Assembly (NCBI GenBank): GCA_015680685.1
Contig: MNCI01008335.1
Coordinates: forward strand, 113,230 to 177,229
Source of the DNA: Gnetum montanum
Lineage: Eukaryota > Streptophyta > Gnetopsida > Gnetales > Gnetaceae
Direction of reading: 5' to 3'
Length of the DNA stretch: 64,000 bases
Shown here piece after piece: positions 31,267-42,324 of the stretch. The notes under the pieces are model-generated. The model was not told the DNA's origin and did no database searches. It was given only the letters and a program-made list of their open reading frames with translations. Both the position numbers and the translations under genes were made by a program. The stretch's first letter is position 1. The number at the start of each line of letters is the position of its first letter.

Positions 31267-33598
31267 ATGGCCCCAAAATGTGGACAACAGGAGGGTCCTA
31301 CCCAAGGTGGAAGCAAACGAGCTCGAAGAGGTGGAAGACAAAGACCTGTTGGATAGCATGCAGAATAGGAGGAGCAATCATTCAACATCCATCAAGACGA
31401 ACCTCCTACCAGATGGTCTAGGTAGGAAGGCACCTAAACCAAGACAATAGCTCACGTTGCCCCAAGATTGTGTTCAGGCTATCCATGAGAAGTCCACATT
31501 CACTGCAATGATTGTGAAGTTGAACTTTGAATCATTTACAAAGTTTGCTCCTAAGGCCGTTAGGGATTACCTCAAAGGGTCTCCCTTATGGCCTATCCTC
31601 TCTGAAAGCGGTGCCTGGTACCAAGGAGAGACGTACCAATTTTGGCACAATAGGGAGAAAGGCACCACTATTAATATTTGTGGTGTGACAATTGACTTCT
31701 TTGCACAAGCCATTTCGGAAGTGTTAAACCTTCCAAATATAGGGTCCCAGGTTGCTCGATTATCTACCTATTCAGACCTTGATGTGCAAAAGGATTGGTT
31801 GAAGAAGTCTTATGGTAGAGATAAAGCATTTGGTGAACTAACAACGAAAGAGAGGGTTTACATAAAAATTGGGACATATCACCTCTTCCCCACAAAGGGC
31901 CTCAAAAGAATATCAACATATCCCACTATTTTGAGAACTCATGATGACGCAAACCTCTTCCACGTCATCAATGATGTCAAGCAGCCTACTATTTTGTTGG
32001 ACTGCATAAGGGGTGAAGTCTCTATTCAAATAGGAGGAGGGGAAAGTAGATGGTCACAACAAGTCTCAAGAAACACGACATCTTTCCAGGTGCAGTTAGA
32101 GACTAGTGAAGGGGCCACTATGGTGGTCATGCAACACTAGAATGCCACAGGAGCTATAGAAGTGGTCATAGATCACATCAAAGAATCCTTCAATGTACTT
32201 GTTGTGCCACCGGCAGATCTCACAGGAGCACGGGATGCTCAAACTCTGGCCAAAACCTCAATGACTCCTATGGAACATGAGGATGTGCTTGATCAATTGC
32301 TTCAAATATGGCAAGTAATGACGTCCTTGTTTGACATCCCTCAAGATGTTACAGCAATTTAGTCATACCTCATTTCCACAAAGGGGAACCTGGTCTTAAC
32401 AGAAGTAAGGGTAGAACATGTTGAAGCTGAAGTGTAGAAACTACAAGAGCAGCTCGTGGCCTTACAAGAAGCACAGCGGGACCCTCTGCAATTTGTTCCT
32501 GAGGATTAGTTAGAAAACTTTAGAACTAAGCAAATAACAAAGTTAATCATAGAGAATAAAAAGATGATGGATGAAAAAGAGAAGGCTATTTGGGATGCCT
32601 CCGTAGCACAGGTGCAAACTCATGTGCATCTTAAGGCACTCAAGGCCTTGCAAGAAGAAAATAAATAGCTTACGACTAACAACCTTCAGTTGACCATTGT
32701 AGAAAAGAAAAATAGTGTTCTTGATGAACACTTTCATTAATTATAGGAACAATTCATCCAAGTCAATTGAGACGTAAGCCATTTAGCCAGAGAAAATCGA
32801 ACCCTCTCGATGGAGGAGGTACGCACCATTTGTTAAAAGTTAGCGATTGAGATAAGCGCATGGCAGAATGAGGTTAAATGACATGAAAAGCTGAAGGAGC
32901 ACTTCCGTGATCAGGTGGGGATGTATAAACAGATCCTTGAAAAGGAGATCCATATGGCCAAGGCCCAAATCAACACTATCAATGCTCAACACACTGACTG
33001 GCGGGCCATATTGGACACATATGCTCTTGCCCACCAAGCGGAAGTTAAAAATTGAGACCTGTAGATTCAAGACTTGAAAGAGTACATGGAGTTGGAAAAT
33101 CTAAGATATGCTAATCTTTCCATGTTGACAGCAGGGTGCCCTAGGTCAAAGCTCAAGCAGTAGGTAGCAACCATCCACATCAAATATGAAGTAGAATTTG
33201 CAGAGCACAAGAAGCTGGTGGAGAAATTGGATGTTGCAAATTCTGAACTTGAGGTAGTGAAAGCCAGCTACCAAGGAAAAAATGATGTTGCCACAAACTT
33301 GGCTCGATGGCTAGCAGACTTTCATGAGTATAAAGATAAAGCTAGAGCCTATGAGGAGGAATGACAGGTGTTCGCGGCTTGGTACATCAAGGCCAACCAA
33401 ATGTTTCCACAACTACCCTGTTCATGGGAACTACTGACTTCATCAACTATTGGAACATTATCATGGACTGCATAAGACCCTCAGACCAAAGAGGAGAAGC
33501 TCCAAGCCATACTTCAATGCCATCAAGCCTCAAAACCTGGAGCACAAGACAAAAGGAAGGCACCAATGGAGGAGCCACCACCACAAGGAACTACATGA
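31267..33598 (+). pseudogene. A2 ORF2 (globular N-terminus, coiled-coil C-terminus)
   Basis: It begins MAPKCGQQEGPTQGG at 31267 and is basic. A frameshift before 31457 leads into a 227-codon open block with KFAPKAVRDYLKG, GVTIDFFAQAISEVLNLP and KIGTYHLFPTKG. That block resembles the domain found in many 'putative plant transposon protein' sequences near Athila elements. About 300 residues of coiled coil follow, then a PPPQGTT tail and stop at 33596-33598. At least a dozen stops break the second half, most of them TAG. It has the position of an env-like ORF but I see no signal peptide or membrane segment. Confidence 0.65.
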
Positions 33599-33730
33599 GT
33601 TCCAAATTTTTGTAGTTGTAGTCTTTATTTTTTTTCTCCCCACACTGTGACATCATCTCATGTTTCCATCTAATTATCCCATACCTATCCACTGTGTAAT
33701 CACTGTAACTCGAGGACAAGTTTTTATTTA

Positions 33731-33742
33731 GTCGTGGAGGTA
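33731..33742 (+). other. Polypurine tract of A2
   Basis: GTCGTGGAGGTA directly precedes the LTR start TGATGGG, matching the A1 tract. Confidence 0.6.
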
Positions 33743-34621
33743 TGATGGGATGCAATATCGCATGGGCTGCGATATCGTGTACATGATATCATGTCTGCCA
33801 TGATATTGCATCCCCCACTATATCGCGTATGCAATATAATGTCTTTCCCTGTGATATCACCTATGCGATATCATAGTCTGCTACTAATTCTATAAATAAG
33901 AGGCAGCTCTCCCTTGTTTCACACAATAGAGTTAGATAGTAGCAAAACTCTAGCAGTTTGATTCCTCTAGAGATAGATTATTTTCCAATGTATGCCCGTA
34001 GTGTTGTGAATGTAATTGTATGGCATCCTTTATTTGAGTGTGACATACTTGGACATGCACGTGACTGGAAAAAAAGATCGAGATTACTTCATCATTGTAG
34101 CATTCACTTAGATTAATTATTTATTTAATTATTATTTAATGGTTTCCTAGTTAATCTCTTCTCACCCTTAAACTCATGTTAAACACGGAATGAGTACGAC
34201 TTAATCACGAGCATTTAAGTGTGACTACTTGGTAACCCAGTAGCGTACCTAGTCCATGTGCTTGGTAATCCCAGTGGTAGTCGTGCATGAGGTCTAAGAT
34301 GTGTACGGATGATTAAGGAAGGGATGCTCATCGCACTTAGATTGGATTAGATTCTCTTACCCTTTCTCTCCTAGCTTAGTTAATATTACTTTCCATTGCC
34401 TTCAGGAGTAGCATTAGATTAGGAACCACATCATACACCTCACTATGTACTAAATCATACGTGACAAATATAATACTAGTCTAGGTGGAAAGACAGTGAA
34501 CAGCAACCTAAGGCTAACTATCTAGGTGCCACAACTACTTCGTCTACGGAGTTCAACCGGATCATGCATGAAAACGCTCGTATTCGTATGGTTGAGTGTA
34601 GGGGTACCTCGCCACTCATCA
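33743..34621 (+). repeat. 3' LTR of A2
   Basis: 879 bp, TGATGGGATG to CACTCATCA. It has GATATC-type dyads at 33750-33875 and a TATA box TATAAATAAG at 33891-33900. It is clearly the closest relative of 26495-27342. Confidence 0.9.
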
Positions 34622-34740
34622 TTGGAGCTTGTTCTCTCTGTAACTTGAGGATGAGTTTTCATTCAGTCATGGGGGTATGATGAGTCATGAATTTGCTGGC
34701 TGTGATATCACTATCGTGATATCACAGCCATGATATCGCA
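34622..34740 (+). repeat. Extra truncated 3' end of an Athila-like copy
   Basis: GAGCTTGTTCTC...GATGAGTTTTCATTCAGTCATGGGGGTA matches the sequence before the A1 LTR (about 1364-1421). It is followed by 63 bp of LTR start (TGATGAGTCATG with GATATC dyads). At 34741 the T3 LTR resumes. Confidence 0.65.
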
Positions 34741-34986
34741 TGTATGCTCTAGAGTGTAGTCCTGGTAGGCTGAGCGTAGTCAGGAGACTTAGGAAAATTT
34801 GTAGCTACTGTTAACACTCAGAAAATTTTTGCAAATATGGATTGTTAGTGTCAACTATGCTAACTACACTCTAGAACATAGTCCTAGTAGTGGGAGTGTA
34901 GTCTCAACACTTAGATAAAATTTTCCAAGTTTTGACATAGCCAAATCTTCAGTTAAGACCTATGAGCCAAAATTTGGTGGTGTTCA
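34741..34986 (-). repeat. 3' LTR of T3, inner part
   Basis: Continues the T3 LTR after A2; collinear with 62466-62683 and ending GGTGGTGTTCA. It contains further CTATGCT/AGAGTGTAG dyads. The T3 polypurine tract follows on the minus strand (34987-35003, AATAAAGAGGGGCCAT). Confidence 0.8.
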
Positions 34987-35880
34987 ATGGCCCCTCTTTA
35001 TTGACATCTAGAGGAGTGGCTTGAGAGATGTCGACAAAGAATGAAAAACACCATAACAGGCCTTGCACCAACATTGCTCATTAGTTCCTAATCAAATGTC
35101 ACTTTGCCATGCTCAAGAGTGCTAGGGGTAATGGTTTCTCTAAAGGCAAAGGATGTATGGAATGTGTTGGGGATAACATAGGAGTGAATTGCAAACAATA
35201 TGAAACTGCAAGGTGTGGCACCAAGGAAGGCTTGTCACCAAAACAATGACCTCTTATTAGAATGCTTGTAAGAGAGTTAGCAACCATGGAACCAAAATGG
35301 TTTGCCCCAAAAATTGTAACCTCTCAGTGGAGTGCTTGTGAGAAGGTCCACACATATTCAGGGTTGGACTAGTTGCAAAATTATGACTCTACTAGCTTTT
35401 TCATAGGGACATGTTTTGCCCCATTCTTTTGCTTTATTTTTATTTTTTTGTGTTTTTTGCTCTTTTGACTATGAGGTGAACCTGCTTGGGGTTCTACACA
35501 TTATGAGATGCTAGCTACAAAATGCTTTTCGTCAAGTGGACTACGTGTTACCTAATGGGATTTTGTTTACTGCAACTATGTCACATCTATAGGATAGGTG
35601 TTTCCTCCCGGAGACAAGTTGTGTTACATCTACATAGGTTTTGACTAGCCCACATAGGATTTCCATAGGACGAGTTGTGTTATGTCCACTATGGGTTATG
35701 CAGTTGACATAAAAAGGGTGTCATGTACATCAGATGGGTTGCAAAATTGGTGATGCAGGGCAAAGCATGGAAATGCATGTTAAAAGAGGTGAATGTGAGT
35801 AGGCTAAAGAAGGGTAATAGGTATGTGCACTCTTGAGTAGTTTAGCTAGCCTGATCATGCACATCAGAGAAATGTGATAT
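34987..35880 (-). other. T3 3' region
   Basis: Polypurine tract, a decayed frame similar to the T2 3' ORF (to about 35290) and a local duplication of about 75 bp at 35210-35360. The remainder holds nothing recognisable. Confidence 0.4.
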
Positions 35881-35932
35881 CTTACTACTATGATGAGATG
35901 TGCCTCTGCATGACCACCCTTGGGGCTTCTTC
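35881..35932 (-). CDS. Candidate 52-bp exon 3' of integrase (T3 copy)
   Basis: The minus strand has the acceptor TGTGTTTGTAG|, then 52 bp ending ATAGTAGTAAG. The donor has decayed to AT. It has the same length and position as the T2 exon at 7896-7947. Confidence 0.45.
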
Positions 35933-36569
35933 CTACAAACACAACATAGAGAAAACATGAAAACAACCACACAACATGAGATGAGAGAAAATTGTTGGTT
36001 GCGAATATGCTACAAATGCTATGAATGGCTAGACTAGTTGCAAGAGCTTGAAGAGCCAATGCAAGAAAACTAGTGCAAGTGCTAGAGTGAGAGAGTTGCA
36101 AAAGCTCCAGCATCCACACCGAAGGCAAGTACTCAAGCAATGCCAAGAGCCCAACAGAGTAGGTAAGATGACTAAGGCCCTGATGCTACAACTACTCCAA
36201 AGGGTTGTGCTAACCATGAGAGCTCCAAGCAATAATGAAATACCCAAGGCTGGTAATGCTCTTGGGGCAGCCTAGGGCTAATACTACTAGCGACTATGGT
36301 AGGAGCTTTGGAAGGTCAGCAAAATGCCCAAAGGCATTTTTGAAGGTTCAACAAAATGCTAAGGATGGTAATGCTACAAATGTCCTAGAGGACTTTCTTG
36401 ATGACATTAACTCCATTCTAGAACTACAGTGCCTTGCTCCAACCCACCCACAAGGTGTGGGCAAATGATAGAGGATTGGAAGTATTCACGCTTGCTTGTC
36501 CACAAAACTATGTGTGTTGAGCAATGTGTGTTGAACTATGAACCTAGATTAAGGACTTGGTAGATTACA

Positions 36570-37306
36570 TGCTATGCTAGTTTAGGATCCTAGAAAACTG
36601 TAAACCTAGTTTAAGGTCCTAGCAGATCATGATCTGCTAGTTTATAGTCCTAGTAGACTGCTATGTGCTAGTTTAATGTCATAGTAGATGGTGGATGTTG
36701 TGCAAATTTAACATCATGGACCAAGGAAAAGCTGTGCCAACTTAGCATCATAGCAGATGAATGTTGTGGGTGCCATTTTTAGTGTCGTGGCCCAAGGATG
36801 ATCTATACCAATTTATAGTTATAGTAGATGAATGTTATGGGTGCTAGTTCTAGCCTCATGGCTGAAGAATTTTTTTTTTTGTTAGTTTATAGTAATAGCA
36901 AACAAATGTTGTGGATGCTAATTTTAGCATCATGGCCCAAGGATGGTCTATGCCAATTTATAGTTGTAGTGGACTCATTTGTGCCAGTTTAGCATCATAA
37001 CAAACATATGCTATGGGTACCAGTTTTAGCATCATAACCTAAAGATGGTTTGTGCCAACTTATAGTCATAGCAGACTTGTTGTGCTAGTTTAGTGTTGTA
37101 GTGGACGTATGTTATGGGTGCCAGTTTTAGCATCATGGCCCAAGGATGGTCTGTGCTAGTTTATAGTCATAGCAAACTTCTTATGCTATTTTAGCATCAT
37201 AGCAAGAGTGCTTTGCTAGTTTATAGTTATTGGAAACTCATTTGTGCTAGTTTATAGTCATAGAAAACTCATCTATGCTAGTTTATAGTCATAGTAGACT
37301 CTTACT
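36570..37306. repeat. Hairpin-unit array IV
   Basis: About 20 decayed units with flank GCTAGTTTA. Intact pairs include AGTC-CTAGTA-GACT, AGTC-ATAGCA-GACT, AGTC-ATAGTA-GACT and CATC-ATAGCA-GATG. Others have one mismatch. A consensus donor AAG|GTAAGT (minus strand) abuts its right edge. It corresponds to array I of T2 but lacks the 75-bp amplification. The stretch 35933-36569 shows no gene. Confidence 0.8.
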
Positions 37307-37309
37307 TAC

Positions 37310-38590
37310 CTTGCTTTATTACTAATGTGATGATGTGTACTAAGCATAGTACAACTTTAGGTATGAGTAGTTTACTGGATTGGCAAATTCATTGTCATCA
37401 TGATCAACAAAATTGAATGCTCTATTCTCATAGGCCTTGATGACCAAGAAAGGCCCTTCCCAACTAGCTAAGAATTTATCCATGGGTTTGTGAACAGCCT
37501 TGAGGACTAGGTCCCTCTCCTTGATCTAGCATTTTGTTGATTGTGATAGTGCTTTTTCAATTGTGTTTGTTGGTACCGGTTGATCTAACCAAGCATCTGC
37601 ATGCACTCCACCTTTATCAAGTTGAGGTTCATTATTCTCAACTCATCACTTTGAGCCTCATCAATGAAGCTGGAGAGGATTATATGAGACCTGCAATTCA
37701 AGACGCAAGATGGATTCAAACCTATAAACCAAATTTTATGATGTCTTACCTATTGTAGTTTATCAGATCGTGTGGTAAGTGGAGAGTGTAGATCAACTGC
37801 TCATGCCATCACCACTTGCTATTGTGAAGAATCTTCTTTAGAAGAATGACAATGACTTTGTTTGTGGCCTCTACTTGGCCATTCACCTGTGGGTAGTAGG
37901 GAAATAAGAAGGAATGTTTGATTCCAAGGCACTCACATAAGGTATTAGTCTCAACACTGCTATACTGTGGTTCATTGTCTATGATAATGGTCATGGGTAA
38001 ACCAAAATGGGATGCTATGTTATCGAGTATGAATTTGCAAACCTACTATGATGTGGTCTTCCTAATGGGAATATCCTCAACCCACTTCATAAAATACTTA
38101 GTGGTAGTTATGATGAAGCTATGCCCTACAGAAGATGTAGGCATTATTGGCCCTATGATGTCCAACCCCCAACATTGGAATGGCCATGTGATCTACATTG
38201 TATGTAGTTCAATGGGTGGCACATGCATTAAATTACTATGCCATTGACACATGTCACATTTCTTGACCTTGGAGATGTAATCATGCTCCATGTAAGGCCA
38301 ATCGTAGCCTAAGCATCTAATTTTTCCCACCATTACCATTGGTGCTATGTGGCCTCTGTAGAGTCCCTCATGGACTTGTTCAACAATTGTCGGCACTTCT
38401 CTATTGCTAATGCATGTTAATAGCATTCCATCATAGGATTAGTGGCATAAAGTGCTATCACCCACAATGACATACTATTGCAACTACTTTCGCATTGCAT
38501 CTTTTTGAGTAGTGGTTAGATGCTATAGAGGTTCACCCTATAGAAGGTATGACTTAATGTCATTGTACTCCTCTACTACAAGGTCATGAT
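37310..38590 (-). pseudogene. T3 pol: integrase
   Basis: The HHCC zinc region is at about 38240-38390 (HEGLYRGH, CDMCQ). The core has WGLDIIGPI (about 38155), IIDNEPQYSS (about 37970) and GQVEATNKV (about 37860), so D-D-E are all readable. It is collinear with T2. Stops (TAG before ITWPFQ, others) and frameshifts in the C-terminus inactivate it. Confidence 0.8.
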
Positions 38591-39373
38591 TATTCTAGTA
38601 ATAGATGCAACATTGGTTGTTTACATGACAGGTATAGTGCAATTTGTCATCATAGTGGGTAATCTACAAAACATTTCAAATGCCATGCTTAAGGCTAACA
38701 TAGCTAATGCATTGACAATGGCATTTTCATTACAAGTTATATGCTGAACATTGGTAGTTGCAAATTCCTTGAGCAAGTGCTTTGTCAAGTCATAATAAGG
38801 TTTCAAGTGTTGAGCTTTACAAGCATAAACCTCTATGACTTGGTTGACAACTAGTTGCAAGTCTCCTTAGATCACTAGGTTTAATATTCCTAGGTTGTGA
38901 ACTGCCAAGATGCCCTAGAGGAGACCTTCATACATGTTGTTAGTGCATGGGAATAAAAAATAATATATGAAGGGTTGGATCTCCCTAGAGGAGAATGTGA
39001 TTATGGTAGCAACACTACTCCCTTGAGAGGTTGACTCACCATTGAAATGCAAGAGTGCCTCAAAGTTATCAGACACTTGGCTTATGCTAGTGACATGCTC
39101 ATCTAAAAATTTTGGATCTATCATCACTTGGTCATTAGTTGGGAAAGCTGTAAGTTGTGTGACTATTTCTTGACCTTTTATTAATTCTTGTGCAATGTAA
39201 TGCAATTCAAACTCCATGATTATTACTTTCCATTATGTAGTGTGACTGATCTTGTAGATGTTTTTTGTAATCACTTGGAGTACATTGCTCTTGTAGATGA
39301 TGTTTACTTAGCTACAGAAAAAATAATTCCTTCACTTCTTAAGTGCAAAGACTAAGGCAAAGTAAGTATTTTC
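38590..39373 (-). pseudogene. T3 pol: second RNase H and end of first RNase H
   Basis: The second RNase H has LHFNGESTSQGSS (the catalytic Asp of the FDG motif is now Asn), NNMYEGLL (the Ala-Glu before YEG is lost) and VNALAMLALS. It is clearly derived from the same domain as 10580-10940 in T2. The first RNase H is cut by A3 at 39373. Confidence 0.7.
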
Positions 39374-39378
39374 CACAT
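39374..39378. repeat. Target-site duplication of A3, left copy (CACAT)
   Basis: CACAT before the left LTR recurs exactly at 45346-45350. The T3 sequence on both sides joins to match T2 near 11230-11280. Confidence 0.9.
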
Positions 39379-40100
39379 TGATGAGTGGCGAGGTACCCCT
39401 ACACTCAACCATACAAATATGAGCGTTCACGCATCATCCAATCGAACTCTGCAGATAGACAAGTTGTGGTATCTAGATAGTTACACGTTGATCATAGTTC
39501 ATTGTCTTCCCACCTAGACTAGTATTCACTTATCATGTATGGTTTAGTCCAAAGTGAGGTGAATGATGTGATCCTAAACTAGTGCTACTCTTAGAGACAA
39601 TGGAAAATAATCTTGTTGTAAGCTAATAGGAAATGAGAAGAAAAATCTAAACTATCCTAAGTGCAATGAGCATCCATCCTTAATCATCTATGCACATCTT
39701 GGACCTTGTGTACTACTTCTAGGATTACCAAACGCATATTACTTGAGCACTCCTAGATACACTATTAGGTTACCAAGTAGTTACACTTCAATGTTTGTTA
39801 TTAAGTCATACTCATTTGGCATTTAACAACAAAAATAGTAAATGATGGTAAATAAATATTAATTAAGAAAATGGTAAATAAAAATAATAATTAAACAATT
39901 AAACTAACTAAATGCTACAATGATGGAGTAATCTTAATCTTTATTGTCGATCATGTGCATGTCCAAGTACGTCACACTCGAATAAAGGTTCTGTACAATT
40001 ACAATCATCACACTGTAGACATGCACTAGGGAAAAAATTGAAAATGGATTGAAATTTGACTAAAATATCCTACCCTAATATTGACTAACTCTCCCCCTTT
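39379..40100 (-). repeat. 3' LTR of A3, U3 missing
   Basis: Collinear with 44483-45196 of the other LTR. Similarity stops at CTCCCCCTTT, and the sequence beyond is ORF2. Confidence 0.85.
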
Positions 40101-40268
40101 ATCATGTCTCGATTGCATAGTAACAGGAGGCTCCTGATCGATGTTGAATGATTGTGCCTCTTGTTTTGTACATTCCTCAAGAGATGCCCAGCCTTTACCT
40201 CTCCTTGGCTATTTGGATGCACCCTGAGAGGGTCTTCCTTGTTGTCCTCTTTTAGGGGTCATCTGCAT
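40101..40268 (-). pseudogene. A3 ORF2, N-terminal fragment
   Basis: The minus strand reads GTGAATGCAG|ATGACCCC, then MTPKRGQQGRPSQGASK and, further on, AQSFNIDQEPP. This matches the A2 ORF2 start (MAPKCGQQEGPTQGG, QSFNIHQDEPP). As in A2, the ATG directly follows a 3' splice-site-like sequence. It is cut off after about 50 codons. Confidence 0.65.
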
Positions 40269-40699
40269 TCACAAGGAATCATATATTAGCAAGGCTATTT
40301 ATGGAATTTGATTTATACCTTACTTCTTGCCTTAATAGATTCATTTCTTGCTTCGTGTGATTCAAAGTTAGAGACTTTCATGAAAGTTTCCATAAAAGTT
40401 CTAATATTGGGCCCTATTTTGATTAGGTGATTCCAAGAAATAATTTTTATGGTTTGGGTAAAGAGATAAAATTAATTTGGCAACAGTTTCTAACATTTTT
40501 AAGGTCACTTACCCTTATGATATCCATCAAGCAATGGAAAATTTTGAAAAAAGTATGTGCAAATTGGAAAGTACCCTTCCCCCATGACTAAGTTAAGCAC
40601 TTTGGGTTTAAGTAGGTTTGAGTGGAATGAGAACTGAAGTGTTAATGAGCAAGTTATAGATGTTATGGTGGGTCCACAATCTCAATAATTTGTGGAAGA

Positions 40700-40870
40700 A
40701 AATTTCAACAACTCCCCTCGCATGAATAGTGAATAATGATGTTAACATGCACGAGGGGATCCATATATATACTATTTATAGATACGATATCGCATACCCA
40801 ATAGCGGGGACCCGATATCATGTTGGACCCAATATTGGATATCCGATATTGTAGCTCTTCTAAAATAGGG
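40700..40870 (-). promoter_or_regulatory. Orphan U3-like promoter module in A3 spacer
   Basis: Contains CGATATCG, CCGATATCA, CCAATATTGG and GGATATCC dyads, followed in the minus direction by CTATAAATAG. This looks like an LTR U3 plus TATA, but it lies about 440 bp upstream of ORF2 and is absent from the A2 spacer. An inverted pair CCCCTCGCATG / CATGCACGAGGGG sits at 40715-40758. Confidence 0.4.
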
Positions 40871-40909
40871 TACTTGGAAAAATTGATGAATTTTTGAATT
40901 TCTAAGGCC

Positions 40910-42320
40910 AAAAATAAAAGATTTAAGGTTGAATTGAAACATCTAGGATAACTTCAAAGAGATCTAAAGGCACTGAAAGTGTAATGAGGTGGATTTTAAC
41001 AAGTAAATTCATGAATAGGATGAGGAAAAAGCACATGTAGTGGTGCATAGGAACATTTGAATTAGAATGATGATAAAGGAAAGAATAATGTTAGCAAAGA
41101 AATCTTCTAAGGGTATAAAATGATGTGATGATGATGTGCAATAAGTGCAAATTACAAAAAGTTACACAAGTGGATCCTCCCCAAAGCAAGTTCCTACCTA
41201 TCATACCCTTACACAACTACACTTGAAAATGTCCATAGGTACTAAAAGGATTAAATGTAATCCACACCAGTTCCACAAAAAACACACATGTAGATACCAC
41301 CATGATGAGGTATGAGTTCAATGCTACACAAGACATGAGTCACAAATACATGAACAACGAGATGAGGCGAACTGTACAAGGGATTGCAAAGATTGGAACA
41401 TAAGGTAACTGACCCAGGGCACAATGAATCCTGAGTGTAGGGCATGATTAATGTGTCATTAGCCTATCCCTCCAAAATCAATACCAAGTCCATTCCTTCG
41501 ATCAGTGACATTGCATTGTTTCATCCATTGATGGACAACTAGAAGAGCACCATGACAGCAAGGCATCCAATAACTTGGCATTTTTTCCAAGGGAGGAGTG
41601 ATTTGGAATTTCTCTACAACACAAATATTTATTTTTATTCTTGATATTTCTTTGTGTTTTTCTTTATTGTCTTATTTTTCTTTTTTTTAGCCACTTTGGC
41701 ACTTTGTTCTGTCCAACAATGAACAGGAGAAGCCACCAATCTTCAGGCATGGGTGCATCTCTTTCCAATGGGATCCATGGAATAGTATTGAGTTTCTTTA
41801 GTGAGTGCATTTATTACTCTTACTTCCATTCTTTGATAGATCTATAAGGATCTTATTACAACCAGAATACATGATAGCACCTACAGATGTCATCAAAAAG
41901 AATCCACAAGTCCCCTTGATGTCACACCCTGGCTTCTCCCTCTTAGTCCATCATTTTTCACTCTAGGAATAATGAGCACAAAATTACTTTTAGGTTTTCA
42001 TGATGAGAAGAATATCATCGTACCTAGAGTAGAACCTCTTATTAATAGGATGGTTGGGTGGATGTGGTGGGCTTGCTATCCAAATAATTAGTCACTTGAG
42101 ACTTTATAGCATAGAACAACACCTCAACTAATGAGTCACATGAGTGTTTTATTCATAGATGAGATTACCCATAAAAAGATAAAACAATAAATAAAAATAA
42201 AAAACAACAAATAAAAATAACAAATAACAAATAAAAAGATAGAAAAACAAATGAAAAGATGAAAAACTAGAAAACAAAAAATTGTAAAATTGAAGAAAAG
42301 GAAAAACATTTATTAATTCT
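40910..42320 (-). other. A3 spacer, no gene
   Basis: Collinear in reverse orientation with 29485-30920 of A2, including the pyrimidine tract on the plus strand at 41630-41690. No coding domain. Confidence 0.55.
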
Positions 42321-42324
42321 GTTT

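Larger units (their letters stand above)
26495..34740 (+). mobile_element. A2: Athila-like non-autonomous element, with an extra truncated 3' end
   Basis: Two LTRs (26495-27342 and 33743-34621) flank a tRNA-Asp-like primer site, gag, a non-coding spacer and ORF2. No protease, RT or integrase is recognisable, so it needs enzymes supplied by another element. After the second LTR come 119 bp that look like the tail and LTR start of another family copy. No clean target duplication was found around the whole block, so the right side has been rearranged. Confidence 0.8.

Noticed and set aside
36570-37306. Regular short repeats resembling a CRISPR array
   Set aside because: There are no unique spacers of fixed length and no cas genes, and the context is a plant retrotransposon. 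The units are contiguous diverged dyads.
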